Assembly: GCF_000730605.1 (NCBI RefSeq)
Contig: NZ_BBIS01000034.1
Coordinates: 1 to 64,000, forward strand
DNA from: Pseudomonas monteilii NBRC 103158 = DSM 14164
GTDB lineage: Bacteria > Pseudomonadota > Gammaproteobacteria > Pseudomonadales > Pseudomonadaceae
DNA: 64,000 nt
Direction of reading: 5' to 3'
Positions 8,462-16,634 of this stretch are shown piece by piece. Position numbers and translations under genes: made by a program. Under the pieces are notes generated by a model. The model did not search any database and was not told the origin of the DNA. It saw nothing but the letters and a program-made list of their open reading frames with translations. Every line of letters starts with the position of its first letter. The stretch's first letter is position 1.

Positions 8462-10250
8462 ATTCAGCGCGGCCCAGGCCGTTGCCGCCGGCACCGACTT
8501 CGCCGAACTCAAAGCCAGTGCCGACGGGCTGTTCTGGATCGAGTTTCGCCCGGCCGATGGTGCTTGCCGTATCTGGCACTGGCTGTACCACCAGGCCCGC
8601 TGCCTGACGCCGGATGGCTTCAGCGTGCGCAGCCGGGTCTACGAGTACGGCGGTGGTAGCTTCTGCCTGGGTGGCGACGGGCTGGTGTTCGTCAACGAAA
8701 AGGACCAGCAGGTCTACACCCAGCCGCTGGACGATTCGCAACCGCGTGCGCTGACCCAGGATGCCAGCTGCCGCTACGGCGATGTGCAGTGGCACGATGG
8801 CCAGGTGCTGGCCGTCGAGGAACGCCATGCCGAGCAGGTGGAGCATCGGCTTGTCGCGTTGAGTGAGAGCGACCGGGTGGTGCTCGCCGAGGGCGCCGAT
8901 TTTTACGCCTCACCCACAGTGAGTGCAGATGGCATGCGCCTGGCATGGATCGAATGGGACCGGCCGGCACAGCCCTGGACTATCACCCGATTGATGTGCC
9001 GCGCACGCGACAGCAGTGGCCACTGGGGCCCCGTGCAATGCGTGGCAAGCGATGATGAATCGCTGCAACAACCGCGTTTCGATGCCGAAGGCCGGCTCTA
9101 CGGCCTGTCCGACCGCAATGGCTTCTGGCAGCCCTGGGGCGAGGTCGATGGCCACTGGCAGGCGTTGCCTGCCGAGACTGCGGACCATGCTGCTGCGCCC
9201 TGGCAATTGGGTACCTGTACCTGGTTGGCACTGGGGCCGCAAAGCTATCTGGCGAGTTGGTTCAAAGACGGCTTCGGGCAACTGGGGCTGCGTAACACCG
9301 ATGGACGCATGGAGCGTTTCGCCAGTGGCTACACGCGCTTTCGCAGCCTGGCCATGGACAGCGATCACCTTTATGCCATTGCCGCCTCGCCCATCAGCCC
9401 GCCTGCAGTGATTGCCATCGACCGCAGTAACCACGAAGTACGTGTGCTTGCCGGGGGGGCCGAGATACTGCCGGCAGGGCAAATCAGCCTTCCGCAGTCG
9501 ATTCACTATGGCAGTGACGGCGAGCGGGCCCACGGATTCTTCTACCCGGCAGCGCACTCGCAAGGCGCCACGCCGCTGGTGGTGTTCATCCACGGCGGGC
9601 CGACCTCGGCCTGTTATCCGGTGCTCGAGCCTCGCATCCAGTACTGGACCCAGCGCGGCTTTGCCGTGGCCGACCTGAACTACCGGGGCAGCACCGGCTA
9701 TGGCCGGGAATACCGCCAGGCATTGCACCTGCGCTGGGGCGAAAGCGATGTGGCCGATGCCTGTGCGGCGGTCGAGTACCTGGCGGCTCAGGGCCTGGTC
9801 GACAAACGTAAGGCGTTCATCCGTGGCGGCAGCGCAGGTGGCTACACCACTCTCTGTGCCTTGGCCTTCCACGACGTGTTCCGCGCCGGTGCCAGCCTGT
9901 ACGGGGTCAGCGACCCGGTTGCCCTGGGCCGGGCCACGCACAAGTTTGAGGGCGATTATCTGGACTGGCTGATCGGCGATCCGCAACAGGATGCCGAGCG
10001 CTACCGCCAGCGCACGCCGCTGCTGCATGCGGGGCAGATCAAGGTGCCGGTGATTTTCTTCCAGGGTGAGCTGGACGCGGTGGTGGTGCCGGAACAGACG
10101 CGGTCGATGCTGGCGGCGTTGCAGGCTAACGGGATCGAGGCTGAGGGGCACTTCTATGCGGGGGAACGGCATGGGTTCCGCAAGGCAGAGAACCTGGCGC
10201 ATGCGTTGGAAGAAGAGTGGAAGTTCTATTGCCGGGTGTTGAAAGGTTGA
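8427..10250 (+). CDS. S9 prolyl oligopeptidase-like serine peptidase
   Basis: This 607-residue protein has an N-terminal beta-propeller-like region and a C-terminal alpha/beta-hydrolase domain. The catalytic triad is visible as Ser469 (GGSAGG), Asp550 (GELDAV) and His582 (ERHGF). It has no signal peptide, so it is probably cytoplasmic. Overlapping pqqE by 35 bp on the same strand, it must be part of the pqq operon. Related peptidases occur in other Pseudomonas pqq clusters and may help process PqqA or degrade its leftovers; that role is inferred. Confidence 0.85.
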   Translation: MNETPVSSPVAEFSAAQAVAAGTDFAELKASADGLFWIEFRPADGACRIWHWLYHQARCLTPDGFSVRSRVYEYGGGSFCLGGDGLVFVNEKDQQVYTQPLDDSQPRALTQDASCRYGDVQWHDGQVLAVEERHAEQVEHRLVALSESDRVVLAEGADFYASPTVSADGMRLAWIEWDRPAQPWTITRLMCRARDSSGHWGPVQCVASDDESLQQPRFDAEGRLYGLSDRNGFWQPWGEVDGHWQALPAETADHAAAPWQLGTCTWLALGPQSYLASWFKDGFGQLGLRNTDGRMERFASGYTRFRSLAMDSDHLYAIAASPISPPAVIAIDRSNHEVRVLAGGAEILPAGQISLPQSIHYGSDGERAHGFFYPAAHSQGATPLVVFIHGGPTSACYPVLEPRIQYWTQRGFAVADLNYRGSTGYGREYRQALHLRWGESDVADACAAVEYLAAQGLVDKRKAFIRGGSAGGYTTLCALAFHDVFRAGASLYGVSDPVALGRATHKFEGDYLDWLIGDPQQDAERYRQRTPLLHAGQIKVPVIFFQGELDAVVVPEQTRSMLAALQANGIEAEGHFYAGERHGFRKAENLAHALEEEWKFYCRVLKG

Positions 10251-10252
10251 AC

Positions 10253-10279
10253 TTCCGGGGCCGCTTGGCGGCCCCGGAA
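10253..10279. terminator. perfect hairpin after the S9 peptidase gene
   Basis: TTCCGGGGCCGC and its exact complement are separated by TTG. It sits between the convergent pqq operon and the small membrane peptide gene and could serve both. No strong T-run. The GGGGCCGC core recurs at other gene ends in this window. Confidence 0.6.
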
Positions 10280-10283
10280 AACC

Positions 10284-10442
10284 TCACCGTTTGGCGATGA
10301 TGTACACCGCATGCACGATCCCCGGAATGTAGCCCAGCAAGGTCAGCAGAATATTCAGCCAGAACGCCCCGCCAAACCCCACCTGCAAGAACACGCCCAG
10401 CGGCGGCAGGATGATGGCGATGATGATGCGAATAAAGTCCAT
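10284..10442 (-). CDS. YqaE/Pmp3-family small membrane protein
   Basis: This 52-residue protein is nearly all hydrophobic, with two membrane segments (roughly residues 3-21 and 27-48) separated by GFGGAF. The pattern IIxAIxLPPLGVFLQ...WLNILLTLLGYIPGIVHAVYII is the Pmp3/YqaE signature. The family affects membrane potential or stress tolerance; the bacterial function is poorly defined. It is too short to stand out by length, but family conservation makes it convincing. It starts at ATG with a GGAG-type site (AGGAGAG) just upstream. Confidence 0.9.
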   Translation of the reverse strand: MDFIRIIIAIILPPLGVFLQVGFGGAFWLNILLTLLGYIPGIVHAVYIIAKR

Positions 10443-10504
10443 GCGAGTCTCTCCTGAAGGGGTTATCTCACAGACTAGCCGCTCTACGCAGAGGTTCCAC
10501 AGGC

Positions 10505-10544
10505 AAAAAAAAACGCCCCGGGCCGAATGAAACAGGCCAGGGGC
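10505..10544 (-). terminator. rho-independent terminator of the aminotransferase gene
   Basis: Read on the minus strand, a GCCCC-T-GGCC arm pairs with GGCC-C-GGGGC and is followed by a run of nine T residues. It lies about 50 bp after the aminotransferase stop. A classic intrinsic terminator. Confidence 0.8.
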
Positions 10545-10595
10545 GATGCGCAGGAACGCCAGACGGTTCGTTGAATTCTCAGTGTTGCTACACAG

Positions 10596-11876
10596 TCAGG
10601 CCGGCACTTCGCGGCGGGCCTGCTGCTGGGCATGAAGGCGGGCAAAAGCGCGTGCCAGGCGCAGCAGCATTTCGTCGATGTTGCCCTTGCTCACGGTCAG
10701 CGCAGGTGAAAAGCGCACCACATCCGCTTGTGGCGCGTTGAGCAGCAGGCCTTCGTGCAGCGCGGCAGCCACCAGTTCACGGGCCAGGTTTTCTTTGAGT
10801 TGCAGCGCCCACAGCAGGCCTTGCCCACGCACTTCGCCCTGGCCATAGCGCCCGGCCAGCCGGCTCAGGCCTTCACGCAGGTGACGGCCGTTGTCCTGCA
10901 CATGCGTGAAAAAGCCAGGCTCCAGCACGGTGTCCAGCACTGCCAGGCCGGCGGCGCACATCAGCGCATTGCCGTGGTGGCTGCCTTCCAGTTCGCCAGG
11001 CTCGGCGCAGCACGCCGTGCCCCGAGCCAGCAAGGCGGCCAGTGGCACCCCACCGCCCAAGCCCTTGCCCAGGGTAATGATGTCGGCACGCACGCCGTAG
11101 GTTTCCTCGGCCAGCAGCGCACCACAGCGGCCAATACCGGTCTGCACCTCATCGAGGATCAGCAGGATGCCCAGTTCGCGGCAGAGCGTTTCCACACCCT
11201 TGAGGTATTCCTGGGTTGCCGGAATCACGCCCGCCTCGCCCTGGATCGGCTCCAGCATGATCGCCACGGTGCGTGAATCCACCTCGGCGTGCAGTGCCGC
11301 CAGGTCATTGAACGGCACCTTGCTGAACCCCGGCAGCCCAGGCTCGCAGCGGTTGCATGGCAGCGGGTCGGACGCCGACAGCGCACCCAGGCTGCGGCCG
11401 TGACAGGCCTGGCTGGCCGTGATGATGTGATAGGCGCCGTTGCGGTGCAGCTGGCCCCACTTGCGCGCCAGCTTGATCGCGCCTTCGCAGGCCTCGGCAC
11501 CACTGTTGAGCAGGTAGGCCTGGTCGCTGCCAGTGCTCTGACACAAGCGGTTCACCAACCCCAGCAAGCCACGACTATGGAAGCCCGAGCCCGGGTTGAT
11601 CAACGCCTGGGCCTGGTTACCCAGCGCTTTCACCAGCACACTCGGGCTGTGGCCCAGGCTGTTGACCGCGCCGCCTTGGGTGAAGTCCAGGTAGGCATGC
11701 CCTTCACTGTCCCACAACCAGGAGCCTTGACCGCGCACGAACACCTGCGCTGCGCGCTCGGCGCTGGGCATCAGGCGATCACGCGACAGCTCATCGGCTT
11801 GCGGCACGATCACCGGCGCACGCTTGGGCTCGGCGGCAGCGACAGGGGCCGAGCGGCGCAGGTTGAACAGGTTCAT
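10596..11876 (-). CDS. class-III PLP aminotransferase (acetylornithine-type)
   Basis: This 426-residue protein is a fold-type I, class-III aminotransferase. The PLP lysine is Lys271 in TLGKGLGGG, and LILDEVQTGIGR supplies the aspartate that contacts the pyridine ring. It resembles acetylornithine/omega-amino aminotransferases, but its position beside a lone LysR gene, away from arginine genes, leaves the substrate open. The ATG at 11876 has a GGAG site 5 bp upstream, better than a TTG 15 bp earlier. It is divergent from the LysR gene, which may control it. Confidence 0.8.
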   Translation of the reverse strand: MNLFNLRRSAPVAAAEPKRAPVIVPQADELSRDRLMPSAERAAQVFVRGQGSWLWDSEGHAYLDFTQGGAVNSLGHSPSVLVKALGNQAQALINPGSGFHSRGLLGLVNRLCQSTGSDQAYLLNSGAEACEGAIKLARKWGQLHRNGAYHIITASQACHGRSLGALSASDPLPCNRCEPGLPGFSKVPFNDLAALHAEVDSRTVAIMLEPIQGEAGVIPATQEYLKGVETLCRELGILLILDEVQTGIGRCGALLAEETYGVRADIITLGKGLGGGVPLAALLARGTACCAEPGELEGSHHGNALMCAAGLAVLDTVLEPGFFTHVQDNGRHLREGLSRLAGRYGQGEVRGQGLLWALQLKENLARELVAAALHEGLLLNAPQADVVRFSPALTVSKGNIDEMLLRLARAFARLHAQQQARREVPA

Positions 11877-12086
11877 CAGGGCTCCAACCAATCACGGTAA
11901 GGGGCGGCAACGGTGCGGTCTTGGTGCCGCCACTCGATATTTTGCCTTGCCTATCAAAAGTGTTTTTCATCCGGGGTAACAATCGAACGATTCATCGCTG
12001 TAACCCGCTGGAATACGGCGATAGACTAGGCTTCGCGAGGGTTTTCGACCATTTCGTTTTTCCAGCAATTTCGATAAGTGTTACTT

Positions 12087-13010
12087 ATGGATTTCCGCCA
12101 ACTGCGTTATTTCGTCGCGGTGTATGAAGAAGGCCACGTGGGCCGCGCTGCAGAACGCCTGTCGCTGTCCCAGCCGGCTCTCTCCCAGCAGATCCGGCAA
12201 CTGGAGCACAGCCTTGATTTGAGCCTGTTCGAGCGCAGCAACAAGCGCCTGTTGCCCACCTTGGCTGCCCATACCCTGTACAACCATGCCTTGCCCTTGC
12301 TTGACGGCCTACAGCGCGCCCACGAAGCCATGCGCAACTTCAAGGGCCAGTCGTTACGCACCCTGGCCATCGGCGTGCTGCAGACCGTACGACCGAGCCT
12401 GGTGCCACAGCTGCTCGAACGGCTACGCAAGGCACAGCCGCACCTTGTCGTGCAGATCTACGAGTTGTCGGGGCTGGAGATCGAACGGCGCCTGCTCAAT
12501 GGCAGCCTGGACATCGGCATCAGCTACCTGCCACCGCGCCAGCCCGGGTTACATGGCCTGCTGCTGTATGAAGACGAGCTGCAACTGGTCATCCCCGATA
12601 CTCACCCGCTAAAGGACTTCAAGAAGGTGTCTATCCGCCAGGCTGCCGAATTGCCCATGCTGATGCTGGGCGAAGAATTCCAGATCCGTCAGATCTGGCA
12701 GGCGCAACTGGCCAGCCAGGGCCGTCGACCGCAGGTTCAGGCAGAGATGAACAACATGGCGGGGATTCTCGACAGCCTGGCGCACACGGCGCTGGCAACC
12801 ATCCTGCCCGGGCGGGCCAAGGAGGCCGCCGAAGATGATCAGGGGCTGTTGTGGAAGCCATTGAGCGAGCCACGGGTGCCGCTGAAGGTTGGCCTGGTGT
12901 TCCGCGATGCCCAGCACCAGCAGGCCTCTGTGGAGCTACTGCGCACGCTGCTGGAAGAAGAGACGGATGCCCGCCTGTTGGGCGCATCACCGCTGGATGT
13001 GCTGGCCTGA
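12087..13010 (+). CDS. LysR-family transcriptional regulator
   Basis: This 307-residue protein has an N-terminal winged helix-turn-helix (MDFRQLRYFVAV, AERLSLSQPALSQQI at about residues 19-33) and a C-terminal ligand-binding domain. LysR proteins usually regulate the gene read in the opposite direction, here the aminotransferase 210 bp away. The effector is unknown. The ATG at 12087 gives the standard family N-terminus, although no good ribosome site is seen. The gene ends just before the rsmY terminator, which is bidirectional. Confidence 0.88.
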   Translation: MDFRQLRYFVAVYEEGHVGRAAERLSLSQPALSQQIRQLEHSLDLSLFERSNKRLLPTLAAHTLYNHALPLLDGLQRAHEAMRNFKGQSLRTLAIGVLQTVRPSLVPQLLERLRKAQPHLVVQIYELSGLEIERRLLNGSLDIGISYLPPRQPGLHGLLLYEDELQLVIPDTHPLKDFKKVSIRQAAELPMLMLGEEFQIRQIWQAQLASQGRRPQVQAEMNNMAGILDSLAHTALATILPGRAKEAAEDDQGLLWKPLSEPRVPLKVGLVFRDAQHQQASVELLRTLLEEETDARLLGASPLDVLA

Positions 13011-13028
13011 AAAAACACGCACACAAAG

Positions 13029-13052
13029 AAAACCCCGCCGAAGCGGGGTTTT
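13029..13052. terminator. bidirectional terminator shared by rsmY and the LysR gene
   Basis: AAAACCCCGC and GCGGGGTTTT form a perfect 10-bp stem around CGAA. T-runs lie on both strands. It ends rsmY (minus) and probably the LysR gene (plus). Confidence 0.88.
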
Positions 13053-13157
13053 CCAGACTGTTTCCCTGTGACATCCGTATCGCCCCGCCATCCTGGCAGG
13101 TGGTCCTTCGTCGTCTTCCTTGATCTGTCCTTTGCGCTTCCTGCGCAACGTCCATGT
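13029..13157 (-). ncRNA. rsmY: RsmY small regulatory RNA
   Basis: Read on the minus strand, this roughly 129-nt segment contains nine GGA triplets, most as A(N)GGA in or next to short hairpins. They include the conserved TTGCGCAGGAAGCGCAA stem-loop near the 5' end, and the RNA ends in a strong intrinsic terminator. This is the architecture of RsmY, which sequesters RsmA/CsrA-type translational repressors in the Gac/Rsm pathway. A -10-like TAATCT (13168-13163) and a GacA box upstream support it. The location between a LysR gene and an acyl-CoA dehydrogenase agrees with my recollection of the P. putida locus. The 5' end is estimated to within a few bases. Confidence 0.92.
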
Positions 13158-13213
13158 GTTAAAGATTAACCGTGGATCCAATCTGAGAACAGTGGCGAAA
13201 AGTCACCACGTCG

Positions 13214-13231
13214 TGTAGGAAAAAGCTTACA
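13214..13231 (-). promoter_or_regulatory. GacA upstream activating sequence of rsmY
   Basis: On the minus strand the 18-mer reads TGTAAGCTTTTTCCTACA, matching the GacA consensus TGTAAG-N6-CTTACA with one mismatch. It lies about 60 bp upstream of the predicted rsmY start, the usual distance. Confidence 0.88.
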
Positions 13232-13263
13232 AAGGGGATTCATTCCCAGACATACCGAAAATC

Positions 13264-13282
13264 GGGGCCGCCGAGCGGCCCC
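13264..13282 (-). terminator. hairpin after the first acyl-CoA dehydrogenase gene
   Basis: GGGGCCGC and GCGGCCCC flank CGA, eight bases after the gene on the minus strand. GATTTTC follows on that strand, so the T-run is short. Confidence 0.6.
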
Positions 13283-13290
13283 TAAATACG

Positions 13291-15069
13291 TCAGAACTGC
13301 TCGGCATCCAGCAGGTACAGCGATTCACTGCCCGCCTTCACCGACGCCACCAGCGAATCCACCCGTGGCAGCAACCGCGCAAAGTAGAACCGCGCCGTAC
13401 CCAGCTTGCCCAAGTAGAACGCCTCGTCGCCCTCACCCGCCTTGGCCGCCCGTGCCATCAGTGCCCACATATAGCCGTAGGCCACATAACCAAACGCATG
13501 CAGGTACTCGACCGAAGCCGCGCCGATTTCATTCGGGTTGCCCTTGGCCTTTTCCAGCACCCACTCAGTCAGCCCGTCGAGCTGGTCGAGGCTGGCCGCC
13601 AACGGCTTGGCAAATTCGTCCAGCTCGCCACCTGCGCTGGCAGTGAACTGGCGGATCTCGTCGGAGAACAACCGGTAGTACGCGCCACCGCTGGCCACCA
13701 CCTTGCGCCCCATCAGGTCGAGGGCCTGGATGCCGTTGGTGCCTTCGTAGATCTGTGTGATGCGCACATCACGCACCAACTGCTCCTGCCCCCATTCGCG
13801 AATGTAGCCATGCCCGCCGAACACCTGCTGGCCATGCACCGCGCACTCCAGCCCCAGGTCGGTGAGGAAGGCCTTGGCCACCGGCGTGAGCAGCGCCACC
13901 AGCTCTTCGCTGCGTTTGCGCACACTGGCATCTTCGCTGTACTTGGCACTGTCCAGTTGCATGGCTACGTAGGTGGAGAAGGCGCGGCCGCCCTCGATCA
14001 GCGCTTTCATGGTCAGCAGCATGCGGCGCACGTCCGGGTGGACGATGATCGGGTCGGCGGCCTTGTCCTTGGCCTGCGGGCCAGTCGGGGCACGGCTCTG
14101 CAGGCGGTCGCGGGCGTATTCCACGGCGTTCTGGTAGGAGCGCTCGGCCGAGGCCAGGCCCTGGATACCAACACCCAGGCGCTCGTAGTTCATCATGGTG
14201 AACATGGCCGCCAGGCCCTTGTTCGGCTCACCGACGATATAGCCGACTGCTTCGTCGAAGTTCATCACACAGGTAGCCGAGGCCTGGATGCCCATCTTGT
14301 GTTCGATCGAACCGCAAGTGGCCGGGTTGCGTGCACCGAGGCTGCCATCTTCGTTGACCAGCAACTTGGGCACCAGGAACAGCGAAATGCCCTTCGGCCC
14401 CGCCGGTGCGTCCGGCAGCTTGGCCAGCACCAGGTGGATGATGTTCTCGGTCAGGTCGTGCTCGCCACCGGTGATGAAGATCTTGGTACCGCTGACCTTG
14501 TAGCTACCATCGGCCTGAGGCTCGGCCTTGGTACGGATGATGCCCAGGTCGGTACCGGCGTGCGGCTCGGTCAGGCACATGGAACCGGCCCATACGCCGG
14601 CATACATGTTCGGCAGGTACTTTTCCTTCAGCGCTTCACTGGCGTGGGCATTGATCGAAAGGCAGGCACCGGCGGTCAGCATCGGGTACAAGCCAAAGGC
14701 CAGGCTGGAGGCGTTGACCATTTCCTCGACCTGGGCCGAGATGGCCTTGGGCATGCCCATGCCGCCGAACAGCGGGTCGCCGCCCACGCCGACCCAACCG
14801 CCTTCGGCGTAGGTGTTGTAGGCCTCGATGAAACCGGCGGGGGTGCGCACTGCGCCGTTGTCCCAGTGGCAACCTTCTTCATCTGCGGCGCGGCTGAGCG
14901 GCGCGATGGACTTGGCGGTGACCTTGCCGGCTTCCTCCAGCACGGCCAGAGCGGTGTCGGCATCGACAACGTCAGCCAGCCCGGGCAACTGCGCCCACTG
15001 CTCAGCCACGTTGAAGACTTCATTCAGTACGAAGCGCATGTCGCGCAGGGGCGCTTTATAGTCAGCCAT
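13291..15069 (-). CDS. acyl-CoA dehydrogenase (large, ~600-residue type)
   Basis: This 592-residue flavoprotein belongs to the long bacterial acyl-CoA dehydrogenases with an extra C-terminal region. The central signature MCLTEPHAGTDLG and the C-terminal GGHGYIREWG and YEGTNGIQALD motifs are clear. It should catalyse the first oxidation of fatty acyl-CoA in beta-oxidation; chain-length preference cannot be read. It is about as long as, and clearly paralogous to, the gene at 16635-18440 (both start M-x-DYKAPLRD). The ATG has GAGAGG upstream. A 19-bp palindrome 53 bp before the start may be an operator. Confidence 0.9.
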   Translation of the reverse strand: MADYKAPLRDMRFVLNEVFNVAEQWAQLPGLADVVDADTALAVLEEAGKVTAKSIAPLSRAADEEGCHWDNGAVRTPAGFIEAYNTYAEGGWVGVGGDPLFGGMGMPKAISAQVEEMVNASSLAFGLYPMLTAGACLSINAHASEALKEKYLPNMYAGVWAGSMCLTEPHAGTDLGIIRTKAEPQADGSYKVSGTKIFITGGEHDLTENIIHLVLAKLPDAPAGPKGISLFLVPKLLVNEDGSLGARNPATCGSIEHKMGIQASATCVMNFDEAVGYIVGEPNKGLAAMFTMMNYERLGVGIQGLASAERSYQNAVEYARDRLQSRAPTGPQAKDKAADPIIVHPDVRRMLLTMKALIEGGRAFSTYVAMQLDSAKYSEDASVRKRSEELVALLTPVAKAFLTDLGLECAVHGQQVFGGHGYIREWGQEQLVRDVRITQIYEGTNGIQALDLMGRKVVASGGAYYRLFSDEIRQFTASAGGELDEFAKPLAASLDQLDGLTEWVLEKAKGNPNEIGAASVEYLHAFGYVAYGYMWALMARAAKAGEGDEAFYLGKLGTARFYFARLLPRVDSLVASVKAGSESLYLLDAEQF

Positions 15070-15121
15070 GACAACCTCTCACTAGTCGGGTCGGGGCGGT
15101 CTCGGGGAACCGCGACACAGG

Positions 15122-15140
15122 GGTTACTGGCAGTGTAACC
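15122..15140. promoter_or_regulatory. palindromic operator candidate upstream of acyl-CoA dehydrogenase
   Basis: GGTTAC, seven bases, then GTAACC: a perfect 6-bp inverted repeat at a spacing typical of TetR-type operators. It lies 53-71 bp upstream of the dehydrogenase ATG and after the diguanylate cyclase stop. The regulator is unknown. Confidence 0.45.
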
Positions 15141-15193
15141 GAACAACTTTTACGAGACATAGGGTCATCAACTGACCATACAGTATTGCATGG

Positions 15194-16477
15194 TCACGCC
15201 GTGCGTACAGCTCCGCGCTGCGATTGTTGCCCATGCACCATGACACAATTACGCCCCGCGCCTTTGGCGCTATAAAGCGCCTGGTCGGCGGATTTCAGCA
15301 CCGCCTCGGGGTTGCGATGATCGGCCTGGCGCTCGGCCACGCCGATACTGATGGTGACCGACACCGTGCCGCCACTGCTGCCCGCCCGGCGCTGGCGCCC
15401 GGCCGTATCGTCCTGCGGGCGGTTGTGCTGATCGCGCAGGTGCATCACATAGTTGGCGATTACCTCACGCACCGCTTCCACGTGGGGCACGCACTCCTCG
15501 GCTGTCTTGCCCGCGAACACCAGAGCGAACTCCTCGCCGCCATATCGGTAGGCCCGGCCGCCGCCGGTCACCTTGGACAAACGGCTGGCCACCAGGCGCA
15601 ACACCTGGTCACCCACGTCGTGGCCATGGGTATCGTTGAATTTCTTGAAGTGGTCCACGTCGGTCATGGCGATCACATAGTTGCGCCCCAGGCGCTGCAT
15701 GCGCTCGTTCAGCGCACGGCGCCCCGGCAGACCGGTCAGCTCGTCGCGGAAGGCCATCTGGTAGGCCTCGTGCGCTACCGCTGCGGCGATCATCAACATC
15801 ACTTGGCTGCACATGATGTTAAGGGTGAACGGCAGGATGAACGTTTGCGGCAGCATCCAGAAAATGCCCAGCAGGCCGGTCAACTGCGCAGCATGCAGCG
15901 GCCTGGGGGCACGCAGGTATTGCACTACCAGCAGGATGAACACAACGAGGAACAGTGGGTAAACCATCTGGATCAGGCTCATCCACTGGCCATGCAAGGC
16001 TGGCCAGCGGATTTCCGCCAACCAGCTCAACAGGGCTTCGGGGTAGCTTTGTTCGAGGGCCACCGCCACGCTGCCCACGGCAAACAGCACAGCGCCGCGG
16101 GCAACCAGGTCCTGCAGCAAGTGGGTACGTTCCTGCCAGGCGCCATACAAGCCGAACAGCGCGGGCAGCAACAGGCACACCAGGTGGAAGATCACCGCCG
16201 CGTCCTCGCGCACGCGGCCATGGTCACGGTAGAAGTCGGTCTGGGTGTCGAGCAGAAAGTAGGCGATGTACACCGTAAGCATCAGGAACAGCTCACGTTG
16301 CCGGCGGTACACGGCGCAGTAGGCGCCGCCCAGCAGCAGAACCAAAGTAGGCAAGACATTGAACAGCGATGTGAAAAAGACGCTGAGGTCTCTCACATAG
16401 GCTGCGGCGAGCCCTGCCAGCAACAAGAACAGCGAAGGCAGGAAGTGGCTTGCGCGAACAGCATTAAGACGAAACAA
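15194..16477 (-). CDS. membrane-bound diguanylate cyclase (GGDEF)
   Basis: This 427-residue protein has about six or seven hydrophobic membrane segments in residues 10-215, followed by a GGDEF domain. The active-site motif is intact as GGEEF at residues 313-317, so it should make cyclic di-GMP at the inner membrane. The only start giving the full first membrane segment is TTG at 16477, supported by GGAG 7 bp upstream. The N-terminal sensor domain is not one I can name. It sits between two acyl-CoA dehydrogenase paralogues on the same strand but has its own leader. Confidence 0.87.
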   Translation of the reverse strand: MFRLNAVRASHFLPSLFLLLAGLAAAYVRDLSVFFTSLFNVLPTLVLLLGGAYCAVYRRQRELFLMLTVYIAYFLLDTQTDFYRDHGRVREDAAVIFHLVCLLLPALFGLYGAWQERTHLLQDLVARGAVLFAVGSVAVALEQSYPEALLSWLAEIRWPALHGQWMSLIQMVYPLFLVVFILLVVQYLRAPRPLHAAQLTGLLGIFWMLPQTFILPFTLNIMCSQVMLMIAAAVAHEAYQMAFRDELTGLPGRRALNERMQRLGRNYVIAMTDVDHFKKFNDTHGHDVGDQVLRLVASRLSKVTGGGRAYRYGGEEFALVFAGKTAEECVPHVEAVREVIANYVMHLRDQHNRPQDDTAGRQRRAGSSGGTVSVTISIGVAERQADHRNPEAVLKSADQALYSAKGAGRNCVMVHGQQSQRGAVRTA

Positions 16478-16586
16478 GGGTAATCTCCAACCCGGCAGAT
16501 CAATAGTGGCATTGTGCCCTTAGTTCATCGGCAGTGCACATGAACAGTTGAATTTGCCGTTGGGTCAATTGGCCCCAGATGCGAAA

Positions 16587-16616
16587 AACCCGCCTGCCGG
16601 TGAGGGCAGGCGGGTT
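16587..16616 (-). terminator. intrinsic terminator of the second acyl-CoA dehydrogenase gene
   Basis: A 12-bp perfect stem (AACCCGCCTGCC with GGCAGGCGGGTT) is followed on the minus strand by TTTCGC. It lies 19 bp after the stop. Confidence 0.8.
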
Positions 16617-16634
16617 CCGTGTACAGCGGTAGGA

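Noticed and set aside
13108..13155. Possible second small ORF in the rsmY region
   Set aside because: GGA-rich hairpins, a terminator and a GacA box explain the segment as an sRNA. No ribosome site and no conserved peptide.
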